From Bacteroidota bacterium (lineage in GTDB: Bacteria > Bacteroidota > Bacteroidia > Chitinophagales > Chitinophagaceae), in contig JAIUNV010000001.1 of assembly GCA_020161435.1 (NCBI GenBank), positions 248,001-312,000 on the forward strand: 64,000 bases of DNA, read 5' to 3'. Made by a program: the position numbers and the translations under genes. The notes under the pieces are model-generated. The model saw only the letters and a program-made list of their open reading frames with translations, was not told where the DNA came from and made no database searches. Positions within the stretch are counted from its first letter, which is position 1; each line of letters starts with the position of its first letter. This document shows positions 1 through 10,071 of the stretch, piece by piece.

Positions 1-921
1 AAGGAATCGGCAAACGATGCTGAATAGGATATGCCGAAAAATTCCATTGCCCAAATGCAAGCCCGTTGCGTGGATGCTGATTATTGATTCAGTATTTGAG
101 GGATGTCAGAAAAACGGATTAATGAATAGAAACGAAATCGTCAATCAGCGACGGTATCACACCCAAAACCGTAGTACTGCAGCTACAAAGGCTTCAAATG
201 GCTGGGATATGTACTGCAGTTCAGCGCCGCCAGCGCCGAGCCACCCGAAGGCTGGGGCCGGGAGCCGCAACGGCGGAGCGGAATGAGGAACGAATGCAGC
301 GACAAAGTGAGGCGAAGGCACCAGTCCGTATACGCAAGGGCCTGGCACGGTTTTTTGCTTTTCACTGCTTCTTTTTATTACGACTGTATCAATACAAATA
401 GCAGTTGAACAGCGCAACGATGCAAAAACCGTGACCGCAGGCTGTAGGGCAGGTAAAGCGGAGCTGTGTCAGCGGAGCGACTGCCCGGAAGCCGGAGGGT
501 ACAGGCCCGCAGCTGAGGGTGGCCAGCCGGCGGCGCACAAGAAAGTGGTGGAGGCCCGATGGCTGTAGCCGTGCCTATCCTGCAGTGCAGCGACCGCTGA
601 CTGTAGCTGTAGTGAGTGGAGCCAATGAAGCCTGGCCAATGAATGGGTATTGTGCGGTGGGCTTGGCAGGCGCAGTGCAGCGAAACGGAACGGAAGCGAA
701 AGGAAGTAAGGGAGCCAACCAAGGTAGGCTGGGCTGCAGCCAGTAAAGGGCCGGACGGCGGCGACCTGAGGGCGGCCGAAAACCATGACAGCCTGCGGAG
801 CTTGCGGAGCACCCGCAGGGCGGTATGGCTCTGCTGCACAAAGCTGCGTGTGTTGGCCTGCAGCAGTGCCATGCCGGGCTGGCGAGGTTTTTGTTGGCCG
901 ACCGATGGAAGACCGCCGACC
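1..921. other. GC-rich region without a recognisable gene
   Basis: No reading frame here resembles a known protein, and overlapping frames are open on both strands, as expected for GC-rich non-coding DNA. From about 200 to 920 the sequence is clearly richer in G+C than the flanking fructan locus and has short recurring words (for example gcagtgcagcg near 582 and 673, and ggagcca near 618 and 710). The region ends exactly where the 28-bp repeat at 922 begins. It may be a structured non-coding region of the mobile element or a decayed segment; I cannot tell which. The first 200 bases look like ordinary intergenic DNA or the tail of something to the left. Confidence 0.5.
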
Positions 922-949
922 TTTTGTTAGGTCACACTCATGCCCACAC
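922..949. repeat. 28-bp direct repeat, left copy
   Basis: This copy begins ttttgttaggtcacactc and ends tgcccacac. It matches 15184-15211 at 27 of 28 positions (a/t difference at the 19th base), in the same orientation. The two copies bracket the whole fructan locus. They could be recombination (att-like) sites or remnants of the sequence into which the locus was inserted. Confidence 0.8.
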
Positions 950-1012
950 AAACCGGAGTTGACAGATGGAATTATTTAGATCATTAATAACTTAAGGAAC
1001 AGGCATAGTTTT

Positions 1013-3781
1013 CTATTGCTCCTTAAATGCTGTTGGTGTTAATCCAAATTTCGATTTGAATACTGTAGAAAAATAAGCAGGCGAGGAGAAGCCAACACTA
1101 TAGGAAACTTCACTAATAGTTAGTTCTTCATGCTGTAGTAAAAACTTTGCTTTTTGCAAACGTACATTCATGATATAGTCATTTACGTTTATGTTCATTA
1201 AGGCCTTAACTTTTCTGTACAACTGCATTCGAGAAATCCCTAAGGCCTTTGCTATATCTTCTGCATTTAAAGATTCATTTCCAATGTTGCTTTCAACAAT
1301 CGAAGAAAATTCGCTGATAAATTTTCGATCAATTTTTCCAACTGATTGATTTTTGAGAGAGGATGGTATTTCGGAGGTATAATGGTCCTTCAGTTTAACT
1401 CTGTTTGCAATGAGACTCTTAACTGTTTGTTCTAAGAACTGAACATTAAATGGTTTAGTGATGTATACATCTGCCATATTTTTCATCCCTTCAATCTTCT
1501 GCTGCAAATTAGTTTGCCCGCTGAGAAGAATAATGGGTATATGTGAAGTACGAATATCGTTCTTCAAAATATTTACTAAGCTCATCCCGTCTTTGCTTGG
1601 CATTACAATATCACAAATTATCAAATCTGGAACTATGTCAAATGCTTGTTGTATACCAACCTGACCATTATCAGCTTGGTGCATTTCGTATTCATCTTCA
1701 AATGTTGAACAAATAAAATCCCTCAAGTCTTTGTTATCGTCAATAACGAGTATTGAATTATTCTTTGGTTTTTGAATACGCTCGGGTTCATCATTCTGTT
1801 TTGCCACAGTTTGTGTTGTATAAACTTTCTCATCTTCATAAAACATAAATGGAACAGTTGGCTCATCGGTCATTTCAATTTGACGTAGATGTGCATTGCC
1901 TATTGGAAGGGATATTTCAAAAGTGCTTCCTTTCCACTTCTCGCTTTTTAAAGATATAGTACCGTGATGCAACTCAATTAATTGCTTTGAAAGCGCCAGC
2001 CCTAAACCTGTGCCATTTTCTGGTTTGTAATCACCTTGATAGAACAAGTCAAATGCTTTTTTTACAGCCTCTTCACTCATACCTACACCATTGTCTTCAA
2101 TACTAATCAGCGCATTCTTTTGCGACTCATCTAATTTAAGATAGACATAGATGTAGCCATTGTCCGATGTAAATTTAAAAGCATTGGAAAGCACATTAAA
2201 TACTACTTTGTCAAGCATGTTCACATCGAACCATACCTGCAGTTGCCTTTCGTTTGTAATTAGTCTTAAGTCAATTTTTCTTTTTGAGGCTATACTTTGA
2301 AAGGATTCAATTATATCCTGCAAAAACTCAACGATATCATTATCTGATGCTTTAATATGCATCTTATCTACTTCAATTTTTCGGAAGTCCATTAGCTGGT
2401 TAATCAATCTCAGCAGACGAAGGACGTTTTTATGGATCAGGGTTAAGTTTCGAGATTGCACATAGTTACTTTTAGCAGATGCAGCTAAGGCCTCGAGAGG
2501 TGCAAGTATTAAAGTGAGAGGAGTTCTGAATTCGTGGCTGATGCTAGTAAAAAAATTTACTTTAGCATCATAAGCTGCCTGAGCTTTCGCAGATAAAACT
2601 TCCAACTGATCTTTTTGTTCTTTTATCTCATGATTTTGGTGTTCCAAAATTTTATTTATCCTTCTTTTTTCACGAAAAGCATAGAAGGCCATACTAGCAA
2701 GAACTATACACACGATGAGCGAAGCGACAAGGATATATGTAAATATTCTAAGGTTACTGTAGACGGTTTTTAAACTGGTGAGGTTTGATTGTTGCTTTTC
2801 AATTGCTTGCTGCAAACTATTCGTTTTGGCAGCCTGCATTTGCATATAATGAACATTTGTTGAGTCAATTACAGTGGTCTGTAGCTTCGTTTCCCTACTA
2901 AACTGTTGTTTATTTAAAATTTTAAGACCTGTACGAATAGCTTCTTCACCGCCAGTAGGGTAAAGTAATGTTGCCGTAATTTCTCCATTTGAAACTAATT
3001 CTAGACCTTCTGATTTACCGGGCAACCCGTCTACACCAATAATGTGTGGTTTTTGTAAATGATTCCTTTTATAGTATTCGGATAGTTTAAGAGCAAGAAA
3101 GTCGTTTTGTGCGAAAATGACGTCAGCATCTAAGTTTGATTGTATAATACTATCTAAATGATTGTTTGCGGAATCTTTGAGCCATTCCCCATTTACTACT
3201 GCAGAAAGTGATAGAGATGGAAATCTGCTTATAGCATCTTTAAAACCTTTTGAACGTTCAAAAGCGGGGGACGAACCGGGTAAGACAATAAATTCAAGCA
3301 CCTTACCTTTTTGTTTCAAAAGACTGGCAATGTATTCGCCTGCGGCAAAACCTACCTGATAATTATCACCGCCAACGTAGGCTGAATAATAAGTGGAAGA
3401 TATTTTTCTATCAATAACGATTACGGGTATGCCTTTGGAATATGCAGCTTCAACAACGGGCCGCAATGGTTCTGCTTCATTTGGCGAAATGATGAGTAGG
3501 TCGATATTTTCTTTTAGCAATTTTTGGACCTGCTGAATTTGCTTTTGCGTAGCACCGTCTGCTTGTTCATATAATAAGGTGACGTCGGGATGAAAGGAAA
3601 TCTCTCGTTTCATCTCATCTAACATGTTGTTACGCCAATTGCCTCCGGTGCACTGCGAAAAGCCTATTGTCCATTTTGGCTGCTTGTTATTGAAGCCACA
3701 ACTTGTTATACCTATAATAAATAGCAGGTATAAACAACTCAGTGATAATAAACGAACGGATTCCGGAAAGTCTTTTTTCAT
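1013..3781 (-). CDS. Hybrid two-component system regulator with periplasmic sugar-binding sensor
   Basis: A 922-aa one-protein signalling system that should sense a sugar in the periplasm and switch on the adjacent fructan genes. Seen in order: a lipoprotein-like or membrane signal with Cys28, a LacI/RbsB-type periplasmic binding domain (about 36-310), a transmembrane helix (about 346-368), a HisKA domain with phospho-acceptor His416 in SHEFRTPL, an ATPase domain with the DNGVGM and GTGLGLAL boxes, a receiver domain with Asp724, and a C-terminal AraC-type helix-turn-helix (about 835-920). The layout is that of Bacteroides BT1754, which binds fructose. It is transcribed away from the fructan operon, with a shared 506-bp intergenic region. 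The ligand (fructose) is inferred from context. Confidence 0.93.
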   Translation of the reverse strand: MKKDFPESVRLLSLSCLYLLFIIGITSCGFNNKQPKWTIGFSQCTGGNWRNNMLDEMKREISFHPDVTLLYEQADGATQKQIQQVQKLLKENIDLLIISPNEAEPLRPVVEAAYSKGIPVIVIDRKISSTYYSAYVGGDNYQVGFAAGEYIASLLKQKGKVLEFIVLPGSSPAFERSKGFKDAISRFPSLSLSAVVNGEWLKDSANNHLDSIIQSNLDADVIFAQNDFLALKLSEYYKRNHLQKPHIIGVDGLPGKSEGLELVSNGEITATLLYPTGGEEAIRTGLKILNKQQFSRETKLQTTVIDSTNVHYMQMQAAKTNSLQQAIEKQQSNLTSLKTVYSNLRIFTYILVASLIVCIVLASMAFYAFREKRRINKILEHQNHEIKEQKDQLEVLSAKAQAAYDAKVNFFTSISHEFRTPLTLILAPLEALAASAKSNYVQSRNLTLIHKNVLRLLRLINQLMDFRKIEVDKMHIKASDNDIVEFLQDIIESFQSIASKRKIDLRLITNERQLQVWFDVNMLDKVVFNVLSNAFKFTSDNGYIYVYLKLDESQKNALISIEDNGVGMSEEAVKKAFDLFYQGDYKPENGTGLGLALSKQLIELHHGTISLKSEKWKGSTFEISLPIGNAHLRQIEMTDEPTVPFMFYEDEKVYTTQTVAKQNDEPERIQKPKNNSILVIDDNKDLRDFICSTFEDEYEMHQADNGQVGIQQAFDIVPDLIICDIVMPSKDGMSLVNILKNDIRTSHIPIILLSGQTNLQQKIEGMKNMADVYITKPFNVQFLEQTVKSLIANRVKLKDHYTSEIPSSLKNQSVGKIDRKFISEFSSIVESNIGNESLNAEDIAKALGISRMQLYRKVKALMNINVNDYIMNVRLQKAKFLLQHEELTISEVSYSVGFSSPAYFSTVFKSKFGLTPTAFKEQ

Positions 3782-3905
3782 GAGCCAGCGTTAAAATGTT
3801 ACACGGTCTCCCAAAAGCAATTTACACATACTTAAGCATCAGCACGGTTGACAAAAATGGGAGTTGTTTTTAGTTGTACAAATGAAAATAAGCAGCGCAT
3901 TTTTA

Positions 3906-3970
3906 TTATTGTAACGAGCCGTTTTGAAAACCTCAGCAATATGTTACAATAACAGAAAAGGTAGTTACAA
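3906..3970. promoter_or_regulatory. Candidate operator of the fructan regulator in the 3782-4287 intergenic region
   Basis: The 506-bp gap between regulator and fructokinase has no credible gene. It holds a perfect 10-bp inverted repeat, ttattgtaac at 3906-3915 and gttacaataa at 3943-3952. A further gttacaa lies at 3964-3970, exactly 21 bp (two helical turns) from the one at 3943. This suits a dimeric AraC-family DNA-binding domain. Binding is inferred. Confidence 0.45.
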
Positions 3971-4287
3971 AATCCAAATTCCTTGTCTGAGCAAATTCGT
4001 AACTATCTGATTATGAATATCTAATTGAGTTCCCCCTTTTTTTATAAAGTTATTAAAGAAAGATACAAAAACGAAATGCTGGCCGAAGAGTAGTTATGGA
4101 ACTTGCTTCCAAATTGCGAGCCACATGAAATTTTTTGGATTCATTTCGGGATCTATTTTATTACTGCTTTACAAGCATTTCAGCTTGACCGATTTTTTGC
4201 CAATAACTACCGGGAGCCAGGTAAACAATTACAGTAAAAGCTCCAATTACGGTATCTGGCTGGCTAATCACAAAATCTTTTTATAGG

Positions 4288-5211
4288 ATGAATAAACATG
4301 AAGTAGTGTGCTTTGGCGAAGCGCTATGGGATATACTGCCTGATGCGGCAATGCCCGGGGGAGCACCGATGAATGTGGCGTATCATTTGAAAAAACTTGG
4401 GTTAAACCCCGCAGTGATAACGAGGATTGGGATAGACAAGTATGGAGAAGGGCTGGTTAATATCTTGGCCAAGCATGGTGTATGTACCGACTTTTTCCAT
4501 GCTGATAATGTTCATCCCACGGGGCTTGTATATGCTAAAATAAATGAACAGCGTGACGTGGTTTACGATATCGTTTACCCTTCGGCTTGGGATTTTATTG
4601 AATGGAAAAACGAGTTTGCCGGATTGGTCCAATCTTCAAAATTTTTCGTATTCGGCAGCCTAGCTAGTCGCAATAAAGTAAGTCGTGACACACTGTATAA
4701 ATGTCTGGAAGTGGGAAGTACAAATGTAATGGATGTCAATCTGCGTCCACCACACTTCAATCGAAACAGCATGGAACACCTGCTTCGGAAGGCAGACATT
4801 CTAAAAATGAATCTTGATGAGTTAGAGCTTGTGACTGGCTGGTTTAGCCATTTTAAGCACAAGGAAGACCGCATGAAGTTGATACAAGAGCGATTCAATA
4901 TTGAAAAGCTATTGGTAACAATGGGTGCAGACGGATCTGTCTTAAGTGACGGAGGTGATTTTTATTATCAACATGCTTACCGTGTACAGGTACAAGATAC
5001 AATAGGGAGTGGTGATTCTTTTTTTGCAGCATTTATACAAAGTATTTATAAAGGATTAGCCCCTCAGGAATCTCTTGCGTTTGCTTCCGCAGTGGGGGCT
5101 TTTGTTGCAAGTAAAGCTGGCGCTTGCCCCGAATATGAAGTGTCTGAGTTAAAGACACTATTTCAAAGCGATGTAGATGAAAAACTTAAAGAACCATTAC
5201 TAAAACAATAA
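4288..5211 (+). CDS. PfkB-family fructokinase
   Basis: A 307-aa cytoplasmic sugar kinase of the ribokinase/PfkB family, expected to phosphorylate the fructose released from fructans. Seen: the N-terminal CFGEALWDILP start, the GGAPMNVAYHL glycine box that binds sugar, and the C-terminal DTIGSGDSFFAAF signature with catalytic Asp243. The length is normal. It is the first gene of the plus-strand fructan operon, 12 bp before susC. Fructose as substrate follows from the GH32 enzyme nearby and from the same arrangement in the B. thetaiotaomicron fructan locus. Confidence 0.92.
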   Translation: MNKHEVVCFGEALWDILPDAAMPGGAPMNVAYHLKKLGLNPAVITRIGIDKYGEGLVNILAKHGVCTDFFHADNVHPTGLVYAKINEQRDVVYDIVYPSAWDFIEWKNEFAGLVQSSKFFVFGSLASRNKVSRDTLYKCLEVGSTNVMDVNLRPPHFNRNSMEHLLRKADILKMNLDELELVTGWFSHFKHKEDRMKLIQERFNIEKLLVTMGADGSVLSDGGDFYYQHAYRVQVQDTIGSGDSFFAAFIQSIYKGLAPQESLAFASAVGAFVASKAGACPEYEVSELKTLFQSDVDEKLKEPLLKQ

Positions 5212-5223
5212 AAACAACAGTTT

Positions 5224-8200
5224 ATGCGAAAGCTTGTCTATGTCTTGGTATGCCTCGTAATGGCATTACCAAGTTGGTCGCAGCAAAAAGCGGTAAGTGG
5301 GGTGGTTACAGATACCGCCAACGTCGCCGTTATTGGTGCGTCTGTTTCTATTAAAGGCAAAAACATAGGTACAAATACCGATGCAAAAGGCCGATTTTCT
5401 ATAACTGTACCTGATGGCAGCAATGTGCTTGTTATCAGTCATATAGGTATGATTTCACAGGAAGTTAATGTTGCTGGACGTACTGAAATTGAAGTAAGTC
5501 TCAGGCCAATTTCGAGTCTTCTAAGCGATGTCGTTGTTACTGGCTATCAAACTCAACGAAAAGCTGACCTTACTGGAGCTGTTTCAGTAGTAGATGTAAA
5601 AGAGTTGAAGAAACTGCCCAATAACAATCCGATTCAAGCATTACAGGGACGTGTACCAGGTATGATTATTTATACAGACGGACAGCCTAGTGGATCCAAC
5701 GTAAACATCTTAATCAGAGGTTTAAGTTCCATCAACGGAAACTCTCCTTTGTATGTAATTGATGGAGTTGCAACAACAGCCGGAATGCATGAATTAAATC
5801 CGAATGATATTGAAACGATTCAGGTTCTAAAAGATGCATCAGCGGCTTCTATATATGGTTCGAGAGCAGCCAGTGGTGTTATTATTATTACTACCAAGAA
5901 AGCTAAAAAAGGAGAGTTCTCCATCACTGCTAATGCTCGTACTTCTGCTTCTTTTTATCAAAACAGGATGAAAGTCTTGAATGCTGAGCAATATGGCTTA
6001 GCCAATTGGCAGGCAAGTGCAAATGATGCTCAATTGTTTGGCGGCGATCCGATTAATAGTAAGTATGGCTACAGCTTCGACTGGACCAAAAATGGCAATG
6101 GAGGCTACACGCTTAATGGTATTACACTTCCAGAATACATCGATGCACCCAATAATACGATGAAGACTGCCAATACTGATTGGTTTAAAGAAATTAGCCA
6201 GACAGCTATTATGCAGAACTACGATATATCTGTAGCACGAGGTACAGAGAAGGGAAGCACCATGTTTTCTTTAGATTACACAAATAATGACGGTATAGTT
6301 AAAACGACAAATTTCAGACGCATTACTACCCGACTGAATAGTGATTATCGAATGCTCAATGACCGTCTTGTTATTGGTGAAAACTTTACTGTAAGCACCA
6401 CAAAGGAAGTACAAGGCAATGTTTTGAATGCTGCTTTGCAAGCACTACCTATTATTCCTGTGCGTACAGCGGATGGAAACGGTTGGGGCGGACCATGGGG
6501 TGGAATGAATGACAGACAAAACCCCGTTCGTTTGTTAGAAGATAACAAACAGAATCATTACAATTATCTACGGATGTTTGGTAATGCCTATGCAACGCTT
6601 GAAGTAATTAAGCACCTTTATTTGAGAACAAGTATTGGTTTAGATTATGGTAATTTCTCTAAACGAGATATGCAATTGGCATACAGGTCTGGTTACTTAA
6701 ACAATCCTTTGAATAAGGTAACCATGAGCAATTGGTATACAACAAAGCTCACCTGGACGAATACACTTAATTATAAGCGCATAATTGGAGACCACAATAT
6801 TGATGCTATTGCAGGTATGGAAACATACAAAGAGCAAGGTGTGAGTACATGGGCCAGCAGGCAAAGTTTTGCCAGTGAGGATATTAATTATATGTATTTA
6901 GATGCAGGTACTGGCCTTAAGGATAATGGAGGTGGTGCGGGAGAATATAGACTCCTGTCATATTTCGGGAAATTGAACTATGCTTTCAAAGACAAATATC
7001 TTGCTTCAGCCACCTTGCGTTATGATGGTTCTTCAAAGTTTGGCAAGAACAATCAGTTCGGTTTATTTCCGGCATTTAGTTTCGGCTGGCGCTTGAATAA
7101 TGAAAACTTCATTAAAGACAATTTTCAATTTATCAGTGACTTGAAAATTCGTTATGGCTGGGGTAAAAATGGTAACCAAGACTACATCAGTAATACTGCC
7201 AACGTTACGTTGTATCAAACCAATTACACTGGTGGCGATCCTACCTGGCGTTCACCTGATGCAACTTCTTACGACCTGAATGGAACCGGAAGCGGGACTC
7301 TTCCTTCGGGGTATCAGCTTACGCAACGGGCCAATGATGATGTAAGATGGGAAACAACTACTCAATCCAACTTTGGCCTTGACTTCGGATTATTCAATCA
7401 AAAGATTTATGGTTCTGTAGATTATTTCGTGAAGAAGACGAAAGACATGCTAATCAGACCAGCGTATATAGCTGTGATTGGTGAGGGTGGTGATCGTTGG
7501 GTAAATGGCGCAAGTCTTCAAAATAAGGGTATCGAATTTTTGGTTGGATATAAAGGTAAAATCGGTCGTAAACTGAATTTCGATATTACAGGCAATATTG
7601 CTACTTACCGCAACAAAGTGACGTCATTACCAGAAGAAGTAGTGAACACCTACGGTGGCAATGGAACAACAGATAACATACTAAATCAGCCTTGGGGAAG
7701 TGGCTATGGTTATGTCGCTGATGGTATTTTCAAAACCACAGACGAAGTATTGAAGTCTGCTGAACAATTGGGCAAAGGACTTGGACGTATTCGCTACAAA
7801 GATCTAAATGGTGATGGTATGATTAATGAGAAAGACAGGACCTGGATTTTCAATCCTACACCTGACTTTACTTATGGTATCAACTTCAATTTTGAATACA
7901 AAGGTTTTGATCTTACCATTTTCTTTCAAGGAGTTGGACACCAGCAAATTAATGTGTATGATGTAAAATCAGCGTCAGATTTCTGGAGCATTAGTGAAAC
8001 TGGTTCAAATAAGGGTACAAGATTGTTGGATGCTTGGTCAACTACTAACCAATCATCAAACATCCCTGCTTTAACATTAACGGACAGGAATAATGAAAGC
8101 CGGTTTAGCACTTATTTTATTGAAAATGGCGGATATGCCAAATTGAGAAATTTGCAGTTGGGGTATACCTTGCCTAAGGCGTTATCACAGCGTTTTCATA

Positions 8201-8343
8201 TTAACAGTTTGAACTTGTATGTGAGTGGACAAAATTTGTTCATCATCAAATCAAAGTCTTTTACCGGAATCGACCCTGAAATGCCCAATTACGGCTATCC
8301 GATTCCTACTATGCTTACAGCTGGTGTTCGTATCGGCCTATAA
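5224..8343 (+). CDS. SusC-type TonB-dependent outer-membrane transporter
   Basis: A 1039-aa outer-membrane importer expected to bring fructan oligosaccharides into the periplasm using TonB energy. Seen: a signal peptide ending near SWSQQ, a carboxypeptidase-regulatory-like domain (about 22-95), the plug domain with the SusC-characteristic ALQGRVPGM and YVIDGV motifs, and a long beta-barrel ending in an aromatic-rich strand (AGVRIGL). No N-terminal STN signalling domain is present, so it is not an anti-sigma-linked type. It pairs with the SusD protein 29 bp downstream. Confidence 0.96.
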   Translation: MRKLVYVLVCLVMALPSWSQQKAVSGVVTDTANVAVIGASVSIKGKNIGTNTDAKGRFSITVPDGSNVLVISHIGMISQEVNVAGRTEIEVSLRPISSLLSDVVVTGYQTQRKADLTGAVSVVDVKELKKLPNNNPIQALQGRVPGMIIYTDGQPSGSNVNILIRGLSSINGNSPLYVIDGVATTAGMHELNPNDIETIQVLKDASAASIYGSRAASGVIIITTKKAKKGEFSITANARTSASFYQNRMKVLNAEQYGLANWQASANDAQLFGGDPINSKYGYSFDWTKNGNGGYTLNGITLPEYIDAPNNTMKTANTDWFKEISQTAIMQNYDISVARGTEKGSTMFSLDYTNNDGIVKTTNFRRITTRLNSDYRMLNDRLVIGENFTVSTTKEVQGNVLNAALQALPIIPVRTADGNGWGGPWGGMNDRQNPVRLLEDNKQNHYNYLRMFGNAYATLEVIKHLYLRTSIGLDYGNFSKRDMQLAYRSGYLNNPLNKVTMSNWYTTKLTWTNTLNYKRIIGDHNIDAIAGMETYKEQGVSTWASRQSFASEDINYMYLDAGTGLKDNGGGAGEYRLLSYFGKLNYAFKDKYLASATLRYDGSSKFGKNNQFGLFPAFSFGWRLNNENFIKDNFQFISDLKIRYGWGKNGNQDYISNTANVTLYQTNYTGGDPTWRSPDATSYDLNGTGSGTLPSGYQLTQRANDDVRWETTTQSNFGLDFGLFNQKIYGSVDYFVKKTKDMLIRPAYIAVIGEGGDRWVNGASLQNKGIEFLVGYKGKIGRKLNFDITGNIATYRNKVTSLPEEVVNTYGGNGTTDNILNQPWGSGYGYVADGIFKTTDEVLKSAEQLGKGLGRIRYKDLNGDGMINEKDRTWIFNPTPDFTYGINFNFEYKGFDLTIFFQGVGHQQINVYDVKSASDFWSISETGSNKGTRLLDAWSTTNQSSNIPALTLTDRNNESRFSTYFIENGGYAKLRNLQLGYTLPKALSQRFHINSLNLYVSGQNLFIIKSKSFTGIDPEMPNYGYPIPTMLTAGVRIGL

Positions 8344-8372
8344 CGTGTTACTTCTTTCAAAAGCAATTTATC

Positions 8373-10052
8373 ATGAAAAAGATATTTTCAATTCTACTAA
8401 TAGCCGCTCTTTCGGCATGCTCCAAATCTTACTTAGATGTAGCACCTAAAGCGACGCTCAGCCAAATACAAGTATCCGGTGACTATGAAGGTTTGGTTAC
8501 TGCAGCATACGCCTCGTTGGGCAATGACCATTACAACACACCTTGGAGTCTTTGGCCATATGGAGATGTAAGAGCAGGCGATGCATATAAGGGCGGACGG
8601 GATGAAGCTGACATTCAGAATTTTTATTTTCTTGAAATCTTCAAGCAGGTTCGTAGTGATATCGGCGAATTTGATGGACTTTGGTTTCAGTACTATGTAG
8701 CAATATCTCGGGTAAATGCTGCGCTGACCAGTCTCAACGCATTGGGTGATACAGCAGCCAAGAAAAAAGTACGTCAGGCTGAAATGCGGTTTCTTCGGGG
8801 GCACTGGTATTTTCAATTGAAAGTGCTGTTCAAGAACATTCCATTTATCGACGAAACTGTACCAACCAATGAGTATGCAAATGTTTTAAATACTGCACTT
8901 ACCAATGATGCCTTGTGGCAAAGGATAGCAGATGATTTTAAATTTGCTGCAGACAATCTGCCAACTACACAGCCTCAAATAGGACGTGCAAATAAATATG
9001 CGGCTCTTGCTTATTTAGCCAAAACAAAACTGTATCAGGCCTATGAGCAAGATGAAAAACACAATGTCACTAAAATCAATACTACAAGACTAAACGAAGT
9101 AGTTGCTTTATGTGATCAGGTAATAGCCGGACCATATGCCCTTGAGAGTGACTTTGCCAACAACTTCATGCTTGGAACTGAAAATGGGCCAGAGGCTATC
9201 TTCTCTGTTCAGTATTCTAAAGATGACGGAACCATGTTTGGCCGGCTAAACTTTGGCGATGTACTGGGAACGCCGCAGGGTATTGGTTGCTGTGATTTTC
9301 GTAAGCCCTCTCAAAATTTGGTTAACTCTTTCAAGACAAGTGCTGATGGACTACCAGAATTCAACTCCTTCAACAATAGTGATTACGTAGCAGCAAACAC
9401 TGTGGATCCAAGATTGAACCACACTGTTGCTATGCCAGGCCATCCATGGAAATATGATGCAGGTCTTTTGTATCAAGAAAGTTGGAATAGAACGCCCGAT
9501 GTGTATGGTGTATATGCATCACTAAAAGAAAACGTAAAGAAAAGTCAGTATGTACAAGTAGGCCCATTTTATGCAAGTGCAAAAAACAGGATACTCCTTC
9601 GTTTTGCAGATGTAATGCTTTGGAAGGCTGAAGCATTGATTGAACTTGGCAGACAGAATGAAGCATTGCCCCTAATCAATGCATTGAGAAATCGTTCAAA
9701 AAATAGTACAAACCTGCTTAAGCTTGCCAATGGTGATTATGAATCGAAGTTTGCAATTGATGTATACAAACCAGGTGTAAACTGTGATTGGACAAAAGAC
9801 TTTGCAAGACAAGCAATGCGCTTCGAAAGAAGGCTTGAGTTTGCCATGGAAGGCATGCATTTCTTTGACCTTGTACGTTGGGGCATTGCAGAATCTTACA
9901 TGAATGCCTATTTCGCAAAGGAAAAGGACAAGCGGAAGTACTTAAAAGACGCTTCTTTCCAGAAGAATCGTGATGAGTATTTGCCCATACCACTGAATCA
10001 GATTCGTTTTAGCCGTAACCAATATGTTCAAAATCCTGGCTATCTCCAGTAA
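8373..10052 (+). CDS. SusD/RagB-family surface glycan-binding lipoprotein
   Basis: A 559-aa outer-membrane lipoprotein that forms the lid of the SusC channel and captures the oligosaccharide. Seen: a short signal with lipobox LSACS (Cys16), the TPR-rich SusD fold with the conserved AEMRFLRGHWYFQL segment, and the C-terminal RFERRLEFAMEGMHFFDLVRWG region with a PIPLNQI ending that is typical of the family. It lies directly after susC and its end overlaps nothing essential of the next gene once the downstream ATG at 10072 is used. Confidence 0.95.
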   Translation: MKKIFSILLIAALSACSKSYLDVAPKATLSQIQVSGDYEGLVTAAYASLGNDHYNTPWSLWPYGDVRAGDAYKGGRDEADIQNFYFLEIFKQVRSDIGEFDGLWFQYYVAISRVNAALTSLNALGDTAAKKKVRQAEMRFLRGHWYFQLKVLFKNIPFIDETVPTNEYANVLNTALTNDALWQRIADDFKFAADNLPTTQPQIGRANKYAALAYLAKTKLYQAYEQDEKHNVTKINTTRLNEVVALCDQVIAGPYALESDFANNFMLGTENGPEAIFSVQYSKDDGTMFGRLNFGDVLGTPQGIGCCDFRKPSQNLVNSFKTSADGLPEFNSFNNSDYVAANTVDPRLNHTVAMPGHPWKYDAGLLYQESWNRTPDVYGVYASLKENVKKSQYVQVGPFYASAKNRILLRFADVMLWKAEALIELGRQNEALPLINALRNRSKNSTNLLKLANGDYESKFAIDVYKPGVNCDWTKDFARQAMRFERRLEFAMEGMHFFDLVRWGIAESYMNAYFAKEKDKRKYLKDASFQKNRDEYLPIPLNQIRFSRNQYVQNPGYLQ

Positions 10053-10071
10053 CTCATTAAAAACAGAAAAC

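Noticed and set aside
17..951. Several open frames of 60-160 aa on both strands in the GC-rich start
   Set aside because: They overlap each other on all frames, have unusual composition and show no protein family; likely a result of high G+C.
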